This document shows, piece by piece, positions 1-8,613 of a stretch of DNA of 64,000 nucleotides. How positions within the stretch are numbered: the stretch's first letter is position 1; each line of letters starts with the position of its first letter. The stretch is from Planctomycetota bacterium (lineage in GTDB: Bacteria > Planctomycetota > UBA1135 > JADKAF01). The position numbers and the translations under genes were made by a program. The DNA lies in assembly GCA_016719295.1 (NCBI GenBank), contig JADKAF010000001.1:5580001-5644000 (forward strand), written 5' to 3'. The notes under the pieces were generated by a model. It was given only the letters and a program-made list of their open reading frames with translations. It was not told the origin of the DNA and ran no database searches.

Positions 1-1
1 G

Positions 2-787
2 GTGGCGGAAAGCCCAACGCTCCCGATTTCCAGTTCGACGCATGTAGTAATGGTCGACGAGACGGAATTGGCGAAAGAAGATCGAAGTCTTGCCTTCAAG
101 CGGACCTACCCAGAATTAATCTGTGAGAGTGTAGCGCGAGGGTCGGGCGCACAGCGCATTGCGAGTGCGCTGAGTGGTGAGCAATTCCGATTCGCGCGGG
201 ATGAGATTAATGTCCCTTGGCGCTGTGCCGCGGTTTCCGCTCACATTCAACAGAGCGCGGTGAATCTCACGGCGCTGAAGGCAGATGCGGATTTCTTGGG
301 CCTACTGCCGATCAGCCCCGTTGTCATTGGAGCCGAATGGAAGCCCGACATCGAGATTGTGAATAGCTTCTTCCGACCTGGAGGAGATCTCGGCTTCTTG
401 AGTCTGGACTCAAGTAGAGGACTTGTAGGCGAAGATTCGCATCTCGTGGTGGGAAGCGTCGTAGCGCGATTCGTCGGGACGAAGATGGTCTTGGGGCAAA
501 GAATTGGAGTCATTAGTTTTGAGGCAGTGGGGGAACGCTTCATAACGGCTGGCTACGAATTTGACTCTAGACAAAATATGGTTACTGGGTCGGTGAGTTT
601 TAAAGGGGCTGGATGGATTGAATGGAATCTTCTGGCGAATAGGCCCCACGCGATCCAGTACATCGAAAGCGCAACTGAAGTTATTACTACGATTGCAATG
701 GAATGGAATGGCCGACCTCTTGCGTGTCGGATAGCGTCATCAGAATCTAGTTCTGTGCTTTCTGGGGCGTGGTCGCCTAGCAAATAG
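2..787 (+). CDS. Hypothetical protein, possibly 5'-truncated
   Basis: An open frame of 261 codons begins with a GTG at the window edge, so the true start may lie outside. The protein is soluble-looking, with no signal peptide, membrane segment or motif I recognise. The middle and C-terminal parts alternate hydrophobic and polar residues as in beta-rich folds (for example GSVVARFVGTKMVLGQRIGV). Base composition is clearly more AT-rich than the transposon DNA that follows, which suggests a different origin, like the AT-richer genes at 38-41 kb and 49.8-53.5 kb. It ends just before an IS630 remnant. No function can be assigned. Confidence 0.6.
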   Translation: MAESPTLPISSSTHVVMVDETELAKEDRSLAFKRTYPELICESVARGSGAQRIASALSGEQFRFARDEINVPWRCAAVSAHIQQSAVNLTALKADADFLGLLPISPVVIGAEWKPDIEIVNSFFRPGGDLGFLSLDSSRGLVGEDSHLVVGSVVARFVGTKMVLGQRIGVISFEAVGERFITAGYEFDSRQNMVTGSVSFKGAGWIEWNLLANRPHAIQYIESATEVITTIAMEWNGRPLACRIASSESSSVLSGAWSPSK

Positions 788-807
788 GTCATGATAGTGG
801 TCTGATT

Positions 808-953
808 TCATTCTGTTGGGGCATTATCCAGTGCAGCGCGAGCTCGGCCGACCTTCTGGAGTATCTGCTCGGCCGTCTTTCGCAAGACGAACAGCTTTGG
901 ATTCTGGTTGTGCTCAGCGATGTAGGAGTGGATCGCGCTCGTGTCGCTCGGAT
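808..953 (-). pseudogene. IS630-type transposase, C-terminal remnant
   Basis: Reading the minus strand from about 953 to the TGA at 808-810 gives DTSAIHSYIAEHNQNPKLF followed by VLRKTAEQILQKVGRARAAL. This is the typical end of IS630-family transposases, where an AI-x-AY/I-x-x-HN-x-x-P-K-P/L-F stretch precedes a T-A-x-x-IL helix. Only the last ~48 codons remain; the DDE catalytic core is absent. It is a relic beside the truncated rve-type IS. The call rests on pattern recognition of this tail only. Confidence 0.5.
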
Positions 954-1010
954 CCTGAGTTCAAGAGTCACAGAGCGGTGCTCTCTCTCACGACATCCTG
1001 GCATTCCAAG

Positions 1011-1650
1011 CCGTGCTCCCCGTCAGCTCGAACCGGACTTCTAGTGACGAGTTCCGTCACGCCGGTGCGGTCCCTCGGCGCCGCGATCGACCTCCCCGCG
1101 TCTCCGATCGAGCGCACCACGCTCTTCTGGCGTGCTCCCCGTCAGCTCGAACCGGACTTTTCGTGACGAGTCTCGTCACGTCGGTGCGGACCCTCGGCGC
1201 TGCAATGGACCTCGGCGCCTCTCTGCTCAAGCGCACCTCGCGCTCCCGATCCATCGAAACGGGCAAGCTCCAGCGAATCCCGGTCACCACGCGTAGAGTA
1301 GGCGCACCGCAACCCTTCGCGCACCGAAGCGCGAGTCCGATCTTTCGGTTCGATGAGCGCACGCGCTTCGTCATCCACCTCCTGCGCACGTCGCGCAGCG
1401 CATCGCTCGGTTCGCCTCGAGTCGCTTCTTCCTCGCCTCGGCCTTCTTCAGCTCCAACTCCTCGAACACGCCCGCGCCGGTTCCGAAGTACATCTCGTCG
1501 GGCGTCTGGCCGCGGAACGCGGAGTGGGGATCACGGTGTTGTGCTGCTCGACGTAGAAGCGCACGAGCTGCTCGATTTGGCCCTGGCTCGCGAGCTCGTG
1601 CAGGAAGAGCCACTGGTGCTTCAGCGTGCGCCACCACGCCTCGATCATCG
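1011..1650. mobile_element. rve-type insertion sequence, copy 1, truncated by the IS66 element
   Basis: This segment repeats the left part of the longer copies at 10321-11823 and 53722-55243, including the same outer sequence CGTGCTCCCCGTCAG. Here that outer ~120 bases is present twice in tandem (from about 1012 and 1131). The element stops abruptly at 1650, where the inverted repeat of the IS66-type element begins. The rest of this rve IS is not found on the far side at 5168, so the IS66 insertion was accompanied by a deletion or rearrangement. Confidence 0.75.
1371..1650 (-). pseudogene. rve-core transposase, C-terminal fragment with frameshift
   Basis: The minus strand encodes the last ~93 residues of the transposase that is complete at 10561-11832 and 53981-55252, starting at the catalytic-glutamate helix (IEAWWRTLKHQWLF). 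At about 1527 one G of a GGGGG run is missing relative to the other copies. This shifts the frame between HNTVIP and HSAFRGQTPDEMYF. The fragment is therefore both truncated and frameshifted and cannot be active. Confidence 0.8.
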
Positions 1651-1673
1651 GTGTCCTTGCGGCAAGCGCGCGT
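1651..1673 (+). repeat. IS66-type element, left terminal inverted repeat
   Basis: These 23 bases match the reverse complement of 5145-5167 at 21 positions. The same sequence recurs alone at 53529-53551, next to rve-IS copy 3. Confidence 0.85.
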
Positions 1674-1729
1674 AGCCGCGTGATTTCCCGCGCCACCCGC
1701 TTGCGTTCCGTCCCGCCGCCTGCTACACC

Positions 1730-2614
1730 GTGCGCATGGACACGGTCCTCAAGCACCGCGGCCGCGAGATCGACGGCGCCGCGCTCGCGCAGATCCGCGA
1801 GCTGATCAGTGCTCATCCCGCCGCGAGCCGCCGCGAGCTCTCGCGCCTGCTCTGCGAGGCCCGGGACTGGCGGCAGGCGAACGGGTCGCTTCGCGACATG
1901 GTCTGCCGCTCGCTGATGCTGGCACTTCACCGCGCCGGCGAGATCGAGCTGCCTCCGGTACGCTTCAAGACACTGAATCCCCTCGCTTCGCGCGCGCGCC
2001 CCGCGAGGGTTTCGATCGACGCGACGCCGATCCGCTGCGCGCTCCAGGATCTACCGCCGCTTGAGATCCGCCAGGTGCGTCGCACGGCGGAAGAGCCACT
2101 GCTGCGAAGCCTCCTCGAGGAGCACCACTACCTCGGCTACACGCAGCCCGTCGGCGAGCACTTGAAGTACTTGGTCGCTGCAGGGGATAGACCGGTCGCT
2201 TGCTTCACGTGGAGCTCGGCGCCGCGGCACTTGGCACCGCGCGATCGCTTCATCGGTTGGAAGCCCGAGGTGCGCCGGCGAAACCTCCACGGCGTCGCCT
2301 ACAACAGCCGCTTCCTCATCCTGCCGTGGGTCTTCGTCCCGCACCTCGCCTCGCATCTCTTGGGCGCGGTGACGCGGCGGCTCAGCCGCGATTGGGAGGA
2401 GCTCTACGACCACCCGATCCACTTCGTCGAGACCTTCATTCACCGAGAGCGCTTCGCTTGGACCTGCTACCGCGCGGCGAACTGGATCCCGCTCGGCATG
2501 ACGACGGGCCGCGGTAAGGACGACCTCACGCACCGAGCGAACCGCCCGCTGAAGGAGGTCCTCGGTTTGCCGCTCTCGAAGCGCTTCCGCGAAGAGCTCG
2601 CGAGGTCGGCGTGA
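1730..2614 (+). CDS. DUF4338 / DruA-family protein in an IS66-type element
   Basis: The 294-residue protein has an N-terminal helical DNA-binding-like part (ISAHPAASRRELSRLLCEARDW, resembling a winged helix) and then the DUF4338 core: LLEEHHYLGY, ACFTWSSAPRHLAPRDRFIGW, NSRFLILPW, and a C-terminal FVETFIHRERFAWTCYRAANW followed by GMTTGRG. DUF4338 is the family of DruA in Druantia anti-phage systems. No other Druantia gene is here. The stop overlaps the tnpC start by four bases (GTGA), so the two are translationally coupled and DruA here is probably a transposition partner of TnpC. The start is GTG at 1730 or ATG at 1736. Confidence 0.85.
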   Translation: MRMDTVLKHRGREIDGAALAQIRELISAHPAASRRELSRLLCEARDWRQANGSLRDMVCRSLMLALHRAGEIELPPVRFKTLNPLASRARPARVSIDATPIRCALQDLPPLEIRQVRRTAEEPLLRSLLEEHHYLGYTQPVGEHLKYLVAAGDRPVACFTWSSAPRHLAPRDRFIGWKPEVRRRNLHGVAYNSRFLILPWVFVPHLASHLLGAVTRRLSRDWEELYDHPIHFVETFIHRERFAWTCYRAANWIPLGMTTGRGKDDLTHRANRPLKEVLGLPLSKRFREELARSA

Positions 2615-4317
2615 GCGCGAAGAAGACGAAGAAGACGCCGCTCTTCGACAACCGCGAGCAGCGTCTCGCAGAGCTGCATGCGATTGTGGAGCGTGTCGAG
2701 GGAACGCTCTCGCCGGCCGATGTGCAGTCCCTGAAGTCGGCGGTCGAAACACTCGCGCTCGTCACCGGCGAGCTCGAAGACTCGCAAGCCTCTCTCAAGC
2801 GCTTGCGAGCGATGCTCTTCGGCACGAGCACCGAGAGCCGTGACAAGCTCTTTGGAGCCGCGCCGCCATCTTCGAACGGCGATGATGCTGCGGCGCAGGA
2901 CTCGGAGAGCGCAGGGGCTGGCAGCAGCAGCGAAGGAGACCCTGCCGCGGAGAAGCAGGAGAAGAAGAAGCGCAAGGGCCACGGCCGCAACCCTGCCTCG
3001 GATTACCGAGGCGCGCAGCGCGAGCACGTACCGAAGCCGGGCTTTGAGAACGGCGGCCCCTGTCCATGCTGCACCAAGGGCAAGGTCTACCCTTTGAGTG
3101 AGCCGAGCCCGCTCGTACGCGTCCACGGCATGGCGCCCCTCTCGGCCACGGTCTACGAGCTCGAGCGTTGGCGCTGCCATAGCTGCGGAGAGATCTTCAC
3201 TGCGCCGACGCCTCCCGGGGTCGGCGAAGAGAAGTATGACGAGGGTGCCTCCGCGATGATCGCGCTGCTGAAGTACGGCGCGGGCTTCCCCTTCCACCGC
3301 CTGGAGAAGCTGCAGCGAAACCTCGGGATCCCTCTGCCTGCGTCGACCCAGTGGGAGCTCGTGTATGAAGCAAGCCTCGCTCTCTCGCCGATCCACGACG
3401 AGCTGATCACGCGAGCCGCACAGGGCAACGTGATCCACAACGACGACACGAGGATGCGTGTGCTCGACCCGGCGATCGCGATGCGCCGTGCTGCGGAGTC
3501 GGAGGCGAAGAAGAGCTCGAAAGAGCGCCGGGGGATCTTCACCACGGGGATCGTCGCGGAGCTCGAGGAGCAGCAGCGCGTGGCGCTCTTCTACACCGGA
3601 CCGAAGCACGCCGGAGAGAACCTGGAAGCGCTACTCGAGCATCGACGGGCAGAGCTCGCTCCTCCGATCCAGATGTCGGACGCGCTCTCGCGGAACCTCC
3701 CGAGCGAGCTCGAGACGCTTGTCTCGCACTGCTTGGTGCACGCGCGTCGGAACTTCGTCGACGTGAAGGACTCCTTCCCGAAGCAGGTGAGGCACGTCGT
3801 CGATCTCCTCGCGAGCGTCTATGCGAACGACGCCGAGGCGAAGAACGCTGGACTCGGTGCGGAAGAGCGCTTGCGCCTGCACCAAGCGAAGAGCCAGCCG
3901 CACATGGATGAGCTCGAGGCGTGGATGAAGACGGAGCTCGCGGAGAAGCGCGTCGAGCCGAACTCGGGGCTCGGGAAAGCGATCGCGTACATGCAGACGC
4001 ACTGGCAGAAGCTCACGCTCTTCCTGCGCGAGTCGGGAGCGCCGCTCGACAACAATATCTGTGAGCGTGCGCTGAAGAAGGCGATCCTGCACCGCAAGAA
4101 CGCGCTCTTCTACAAGACCGAGAACGGAGCGAAGGTCGGCGATCTCTTCATGAGCCTGATCCACACGGCGGAGCTGGCGGGCGTCGATGCGTTTCCGTAC
4201 CTGGTGGCGCTCTTGAAGCACGGGAAGCAGGTGGCCAGAGAGCCGGGCCGATGGCTGCCGTGGAACTACCAAGAGATGCTGGTAGGCGTCGGAGGCGAGG
4301 ACGCTCGCGCCGGTTGA
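2611..4317 (+). CDS. tnpC: IS66 family transposase TnpC
   Basis: At 568 residues this is a full-length IS66 transposase. In order it shows an N-terminal coiled-coil/helical segment (LQSLKSAVETLALVTGELED), a basic linker, a zinc ribbon (PCPCCTKGK ... RCHSCGE), and the DDE domain with the conserved HNDDTRM catalytic box. It ends with the ALKKAILHRKNALFYKT segment and NYQEM. The GTG start overlaps the DruA-like gene. The 3' end runs ~50 bases into the 3' end of tnpB on the other strand, so read-through from either side would make antisense RNA. It is only distantly related to the two TnpC copies at 45-48 kb. Confidence 0.93.
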   Translation: MSAKKTKKTPLFDNREQRLAELHAIVERVEGTLSPADVQSLKSAVETLALVTGELEDSQASLKRLRAMLFGTSTESRDKLFGAAPPSSNGDDAAAQDSESAGAGSSSEGDPAAEKQEKKKRKGHGRNPASDYRGAQREHVPKPGFENGGPCPCCTKGKVYPLSEPSPLVRVHGMAPLSATVYELERWRCHSCGEIFTAPTPPGVGEEKYDEGASAMIALLKYGAGFPFHRLEKLQRNLGIPLPASTQWELVYEASLALSPIHDELITRAAQGNVIHNDDTRMRVLDPAIAMRRAAESEAKKSSKERRGIFTTGIVAELEEQQRVALFYTGPKHAGENLEALLEHRRAELAPPIQMSDALSRNLPSELETLVSHCLVHARRNFVDVKDSFPKQVRHVVDLLASVYANDAEAKNAGLGAEERLRLHQAKSQPHMDELEAWMKTELAEKRVEPNSGLGKAIAYMQTHWQKLTLFLRESGAPLDNNICERALKKAILHRKNALFYKTENGAKVGDLFMSLIHTAELAGVDAFPYLVALLKHGKQVAREPGRWLPWNYQEMLVGVGGEDARAG

Positions 4318-4679
4318 GAGAGCGCCGGATGCGCGAGGGGGCGCCACATCGGCGCGGCGAGCGTCTTCGTCGGGTCGCCGCCGAAGAGCAGGACCTGCAG
4401 CTCGTGAGCGGCGAGCGTGCATTGCGCGCTCGTGCCCTTAGGCCAGTGTCGAAACTTACCGGCGGAAAGACGCTTCAAACATAACCAAAAACCCTGCCCG
4501 TCATACACGAGCAGCTTCACGGCCGTGCTCGCGCGGTTGCGGAACACGAAGACTGTGCCGGAGAGAGGGTCTTCCTCGAGCACGGCGCGGCACTGCTGCG
4601 CCAGACCGTCGATGCCACGGCGGAAATCGGTGGGATCGATCGCCACGAGCACGCGCATCTGCGGGGTGATCTGGATCAT
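4266..4679 (-). CDS. tnpB: IS66 family accessory protein TnpB
   Basis: The 137-residue protein starts MIQITPQMRVLVAIDPTDF and continues RRGIDGLA, FVFRNRASTAVKLLVYDGQG and FWLCLKRLSAGKF. This is the classic TnpB (Orf2) signature of IS66 elements, whose role in transposition is required but biochemically unclear. Its start overlaps the tnpA stop (ATGA). The last ~25 residues are low-complexity and overlap the tnpC 3' end on the opposite strand, a consequence of the convergent layout. Confidence 0.92.
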   Translation of the reverse strand: MIQITPQMRVLVAIDPTDFRRGIDGLAQQCRAVLEEDPLSGTVFVFRNRASTAVKLLVYDGQGFWLCLKRLSAGKFRHWPKGTSAQCTLAAHELQVLLFGGDPTKTLAAPMWRPLAHPALSQPARASSPPTPTSISW

Positions 4680-5080
4680 CGCTCACCCCCGAGGAAGCGC
4701 TCGACCATTGTCAGGAGCTCGGCGCGGGCGCCGCGCGGAAGGTGAACGCAGAGCTTCGAGCCGTCGCCGCGGTGCAGCTCGACGGTGAGCTGCGAAGACG
4801 GTGGCGGAGCGACGGCCGCGAGATCGATCTCGACGAAGCCGCTCGGCACCGCCGAGCGCTCCAAGGCGGAAGTCGCCATCCGATCCCGCAGGCTCGCGTA
4901 GTTGAGGCGGAGAACCTGTGCCGTCTCCCAAAGACCGTGAATGCCTGCGCAGGCGACAGCCTCTGCCCAGAGATCGCGCGGCATCCGCGTGCGCTTCTCA
5001 CGATGCGCGCGCCACAGATGGATCCGCTGGCGAAGAGAATGAAGTCGGACGCGATCGTCGGGCGGTGTCGTGCGGCGCAT
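4676..5080 (-). CDS. tnpA: IS66 family accessory protein TnpA
   Basis: The 134-residue protein contains a helix-turn-helix-like region (LWAEAVACAGIHGLWETAQV, LNYASLRDRM) and the typical C-terminal segment VELHRGDGSKLCVHLPRGA. IS66 TnpA proteins bind DNA and share this layout. The gene lies ~65 bases inside the right inverted repeat and overlaps tnpB by four bases. Gene order from the right end inward is tnpA-tnpB, as in ordinary IS66 elements; only the position of tnpC is abnormal. Confidence 0.88.
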   Translation of the reverse strand: MRRTTPPDDRVRLHSLRQRIHLWRAHREKRTRMPRDLWAEAVACAGIHGLWETAQVLRLNYASLRDRMATSALERSAVPSGFVEIDLAAVAPPPSSQLTVELHRGDGSKLCVHLPRGARAELLTMVERFLGGER

Positions 5081-5144
5081 CGGCTGAGCCTCCGGGGCTC
5101 CTCGAGGGAGGCCCGAAGGCTACGAGGCGCTTGGGGAGGCAATC

Positions 5145-5167
5145 ACGCGCGCTTGCCGGAAGAACAC
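5145..5167 (-). repeat. IS66-type element, right terminal inverted repeat
   Basis: This is the reverse complement of 1651-1673 with two mismatches. It lies 65 bases upstream of tnpA, as expected for the outer end of an IS66 element. Confidence 0.85.
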
Positions 5168-5492
5168 GAAGAAGTCGCGCACGGTGAAGGCTCCCGAGCC
5201 GACACGTCGAGGTCGGCCATCTGGCTCCGCTCGTCGCGGTCGCCCACCGGGCGAGGCCACGACGCGCTCATCAGCGCCGACCGGCGGCCTCGCTGGCGTC
5301 TTAGCTCGGCTGGAGAAGCTCGAGCAGTTCGGGGCCGAGCAGGCGATGCGTTCGGGAGCTGATCGGGTTCGTGTAGGAGAGGGCGCCGAGGTAGGGCGGC
5401 GTTCGAGTCATCCCGCTTGCCCGAGCCACGCGCTCATGGTCGTCGTGAAGCGCGAGCTTCACGCAACGCCTCGCACGGGAGATGCTGATGCC

Positions 5493-5609
5493 ATGACCGC
5501 TCTCGCCTTCTTCTCCCTCGGGCCGAGCGAGCTCGTAGTTGTGCTGCTTGCTGCGCTGTGGGCGTGGCTCGGGCCGAAGCGCGATCGTGACGAGGCGTCC
5601 GAGGGGTAG
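5493..5609 (+). CDS. Short TatA-like membrane peptide, possibly a relic
   Basis: The stretch 5168-5653 holds no convincing larger gene. Within it, an ATG at 5493 opens 38 codons: MTALAFFSLGPSELVVVLL then AALWAWLGPKR and an acidic tail. The L/S-L-G-P-S-E-L start, a single hydrophobic helix and an FGP-like LGPKR turn resemble the N-terminus of TatA/TatE twin-arginine translocase subunits, which are usually 60-90 residues with an amphipathic helix that is missing here. It may be a truncated tatA or chance. A perfect 7-base-arm hairpin (GTGAAGC-gcga-GCTTCAC) lies just upstream at 5445-5462. Confidence 0.3.
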   Translation: MTALAFFSLGPSELVVVLLAALWAWLGPKRDRDEASEG

Positions 5610-5653
5610 GACGAGCGGGCGACTTCGCACGACATCTGCACGCCGGTGCTTCC

Positions 5654-6170
5654 GTGGCTCTAGAACCTCGCGACGAACGCTTCCGCCGACGGGTGCAGCT
5701 CTTTCTGGAGTACCTGCGCGCCGAGCCCTGGCACGACTACGAGAGCGACAGCTTCTTTGGTTTGAGCGTACCGGGCGAGCGCTCACCCATGCTCGCGAGC
5801 ATCCTCGGCGGCGCGGGCGAGGAGTTTGGCCTCGGCCTCTACCGCGGCCCGAAGGTCATCGCCGAGGTGCACGAGGCAATGCGGCACGAGGTGAGAACCC
5901 CGGCCTCGAACCGTACATCCCTCTTGAGCGCGCTTCCCATACCTCTCCGTGATCTCGACGCCAGGCGCCGCACTCAGCTCCGCAAGGTCGGAGTACGAAC
6001 GGACCCCGGCGTCCTTTTCGTGGCGCGCGACGCGGGGGAGCTTCCGCGAGTGCCGAGCGAGGAGGAGGAGGTCATCCTCGAGTGGGCGCTGAAGGGAACC
6101 TTGCTCGCGCACGAACGCGGGTTGATCGAGGTTCGCGAGCTACGCACGAGCGGCTCGCTGTCGCTGGTGC
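5654..6170 (+). pseudogene. Hypothetical protein interrupted by IS256 insertion
   Basis: The open frame from ATG 5654 encodes a ~172-residue sequence with FLEYLRAEPWHDYESDSFF, LSVPGERSPMLASILGGAG, EEFGLGLYRGPKVIAEVHEAM and EEEEVILEWALKGTLLAHE. It then runs into the left inverted repeat of the IS256 element at 6171. The remaining C-terminus should lie beyond 7535, but no target duplication is visible and I cannot tell which frame continues it. The family is not one I can name. The ORF formally continues to 6319 inside IS DNA, but those residues are artefactual. Confidence 0.6.
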
Positions 6171-7535
6171 GGGAGTGTCAGACGAGTGGTGTAAATGCCG
6201 TTCGGTCGGTGGGATCCTCTGACCCATCGAGGAGACTCTCCGATGACCGCCCCGAAAGACAAGGACCGGATTCCCGACGAGCTGATCGACCAGTTGCTCT
6301 CCGGCTACAAGAAGCCTGAGGATCTGACCGGTGAGTCCGGCATTCTCAAGCAGCTCACGGCTCGGCTGATCGAGCGCGCGATGCAGGCCGAGATGACCGA
6401 GCACCTCGGCTACGAGAAGCACGCTCCCGAAGGTCGCGGCGCTCCCAACTCGCGCAACGGCACGCGAGCAGAGACTCTGCGCACGGATCACGGCGAGCTC
6501 GAGATCGAAGTGCCGCGCGACCGGGCGAGCAGCTTCGAGCCACAGATCGTCAAGAAGCGCCAGACGAGCTTCACGGGCTTCGACGAGAAGATCCTGGCTC
6601 TGTACGCGCGCGGAATGACCGTGCGCGACATCCAAGGGCATCTCGAAGAGCTCTACGGCGTCGAGGTTTCGCCGGACCTGATCTCTCGCGCGACCTCGGC
6701 AGTCCACGAAGATGTCCTGGCCTGGCAGAATCGCTCTCTCGATGCCGTGTACACGATCGTCTATCTCGACGCCCTCGTCGTGAAGGTCCGCGATCAAGGA
6801 ACCGTGCGCAACAAGTCCATCTACCTGGCGATCGGCGTCACCGTTCACGGAACGCGCGACGTGCTGGGCATCTGGATCGAGCAATCGGAAGGCGCGAAGT
6901 TCTGGCTCAAGGTCATGAACGAGCTGAAGCAACGCGGCGTCCATGACATCCTGATCGTCTGCTGCGATGGACTGAAGGGCTTCCCCGAAGCGATCGAAAC
7001 GGTCTATCCCCAAGCGACTGTACAGACCTGCATCGTCCACATGATCCGCAACTCGCTGCGCTACGTGAGCTTCAAGGATCGCAAAGCGGTCGTGAAGGAC
7101 TTGAAGCCGATCTACCAGGCTGTCAACCGAGAGGAAGCCGAAGCCGCTCTCTTGGCGTTCGAGGCGAAGTGGGGACGACGCTACGAGATGATCACGAGCT
7201 CGTGGCGCACGAACTGGGAGCGCGTCGTGCCGTTCCTGGACTTCCCGGAGGAGATCCGCCGGGTGATCTACACCACCAACCAAATCGAGGCGCTCAACTC
7301 CAGCCTGCGCAAGCTCCTTCAGTACCGAGGCAGCTTCCCGAACGACGAGTCCGTCACCAAGATCCTCTTCCTCGCCCTGCGAAGGCTCGAGAAGAAGTGG
7401 GAGCGCACGCTCTGGAACTGGAGCGCCGTGCTCGGACAATTCGCCATCTACTTCCAAGGTCGGATCCCGGCGCTGTAGAACCGTGACCGACGACCACCGA
7501 TCACGCGGCGCTTACACCGTTCCCCTGACACTCCC
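6171..7535. mobile_element. IS256-family insertion sequence
   Basis: Terminal inverted repeats of ~30 bases lie at 6171-6200 and 7506-7535. Both begin GGGAGTGTCAG when read inward and share GGTGTAA further in. Inside is one complete mutator-type transposase. The 1365-base length is normal for IS256. The flanks (gctggtgc and gcgccgca) do not match, so no target duplication is apparent. Confidence 0.9.
6243..7478 (+). CDS. IS256 family (mutator-type) transposase
   Basis: The protein is 411 residues from ATG 6243, which follows a GGAGA ribosome-binding sequence. The N-terminal part has the LIERAMQAEMTEHLGYEKH box. The DDE domain shows YLDALVVKVRD (first Asp), DILIVCCDGLKGFPEAI (second Asp) and the CIVHMIRNSLRYVS segment. 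The C-terminus has the catalytic Glu region TTNQIEALNSSLRKLL. It is intact and full length. It sits between matching inverted repeats, so the element could be active. Confidence 0.95.
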   Translation: MTAPKDKDRIPDELIDQLLSGYKKPEDLTGESGILKQLTARLIERAMQAEMTEHLGYEKHAPEGRGAPNSRNGTRAETLRTDHGELEIEVPRDRASSFEPQIVKKRQTSFTGFDEKILALYARGMTVRDIQGHLEELYGVEVSPDLISRATSAVHEDVLAWQNRSLDAVYTIVYLDALVVKVRDQGTVRNKSIYLAIGVTVHGTRDVLGIWIEQSEGAKFWLKVMNELKQRGVHDILIVCCDGLKGFPEAIETVYPQATVQTCIVHMIRNSLRYVSFKDRKAVVKDLKPIYQAVNREEAEAALLAFEAKWGRRYEMITSSWRTNWERVVPFLDFPEEIRRVIYTTNQIEALNSSLRKLLQYRGSFPNDESVTKILFLALRRLEKKWERTLWNWSAVLGQFAIYFQGRIPAL

Positions 7536-7743
7536 GCGCCGCAGCATGGCGAACTGGAGTCGAATCGATCGGATCGAGCTGTAAATAACTTCGCTTATCT
7601 CTCCCTCTTGCAAGTGCAAGCAGTGCTCCGCGTCACGACCTCCGAGACTCTGACGCCCGAACATCCGGCAGCCCCGCCATGTCGGCTAGCCCCCGCTCAC
7701 CCCACCCCGCCGCTCGTTCCCGTCCCTGTGCCAGAATCCCCGA

Positions 7744-8613
7744 ATGCCCGTCCCCGACCTCGACGCTTCCACCGCCCCTGACGGCCTGCCCGCTGAGCTC
7801 GCCCAGTCCTGGTCCACGGCGACCGCCTCGCTGACCAACCGCGAGCTCTCCGCGGTGGTGCTGCGCTTCGGGTTCAGGTCCGGAAGGCCTGAGTCGTTCG
7901 CCGCGATCGGCCGTGAGTTCGGTGCGGACCGAGTCCGAGCGCAGGCCATCTTCACGAACACCATCCAGCGCCTGGGCGCGCAGGACGAGACGCGCGGGCT
8001 GGCGCGGTACTTGGCGGACTTGAACGCGGTGCTGAGCGAGGAGGAGCCGGCGGTGAGGGCGAGCCGGCCGGTGCCGGTGATCGAGGACATCGACGAGGTG
8101 GTGCCTGACGACGGCGAGGACGAACCCGAGCCCGTCTCCGCGCGCCACGCCCTGAAGCTCGTCCACGCCGCCGACTGCGAGCTGGCCCGCGCCATCGAGC
8201 AGTGCGTCGGTCGCGAAGATCTTTCGGCAGAACTCCAACGCGCGCGGACCAGGATCGCGGCGGGACTGCGAGAGATCGAGCAGACGCCGCCGGTGCCCGC
8301 GGCGAAGCAGGTGTCCTCGCCCACCGGCAAGCGCCGTAGCCGTCCCGCCAACGTCCAGGAGACCGCGCGCCGCGCTGCTGTGCTTGGACGCGTCCAGGCG
8401 CGCGAGATCTCGAACGCGGAGGCCGCGGGGGAGATTGGGATCGCGTGGCAGCAGAAAGCAGCTCAACGTCCCGACTGGGGTAGCGAACCATGCGGAACGG
8501 CAGCTTGCGCCGCCTATCCCGCATCCGGCACGAAGATCGTCATCAACAGCATGTTCAACCTGTGGCGGGAAGTGTTCGTCGAGACGATGTCATTCATGTT
8601 CTCCCGCCGCTGA
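7744..8613 (+). pseudogene. Sigma-region-4-like AT-hook/HTH protein, C-terminus replaced
   Basis: Residues ~25-78 (LTNRELSAVVLRFGF ... SFAAIGREFGADRVRAQAIF) look like a sigma-70 region 4 helix-turn-helix. A linker rich in Glu/Asp/Val-Pro and a second helical unit (REDLSAELQRARTRIAAGL) follow. One AT-hook-like basic patch (GKRRSRPANVQE) leads into an HTH repeat (VLGRVQAREISNAEAAGEIGI). Beyond residue ~235 the sequence no longer matches its paralogue at 41399-42783, which has three such repeats, so the 3' part appears lost by recombination. Upstream 7536-7743 holds no gene; TGCCAGAATCCC just before the start resembles TGCCATAATCCC before the paralogue. Confidence 0.6.

Larger units (their letters stand above)
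1651..5167. mobile_element. IS66-family element carrying a DruA-like gene, convergent gene layout
   Basis: The element is bounded by imperfect 23-base inverted repeats at 1651-1673 and 5145-5167 (21 of 23 positions match, outermost bases GTGT, inner core GGCAAGCGCGCGT). Inside are a DUF4338/DruA-like gene and tnpC on the plus strand and tnpA and tnpB on the minus strand. Canonical IS66 elements carry tnpA-tnpB-tnpC in one direction; here tnpC points against tnpA/tnpB and the 3' ends overlap by ~50 bases. No 8-base target duplication is visible (gatcatcg on the left, gaagaagt on the right), so the insertion site has been rearranged. All four genes are open and the element may still be mobile. 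Confidence 0.85.

Noticed and set aside
2467..3609. Minus-strand open frame of 380 codons
   Set aside because: Antisense to IS66 tnpC, low-complexity Arg/Leu composition.
6072..7457. Long minus-strand open frame of 461 codons
   Set aside because: It is exactly antisense to the IS256 transposase; long antisense frames are expected at this GC content.
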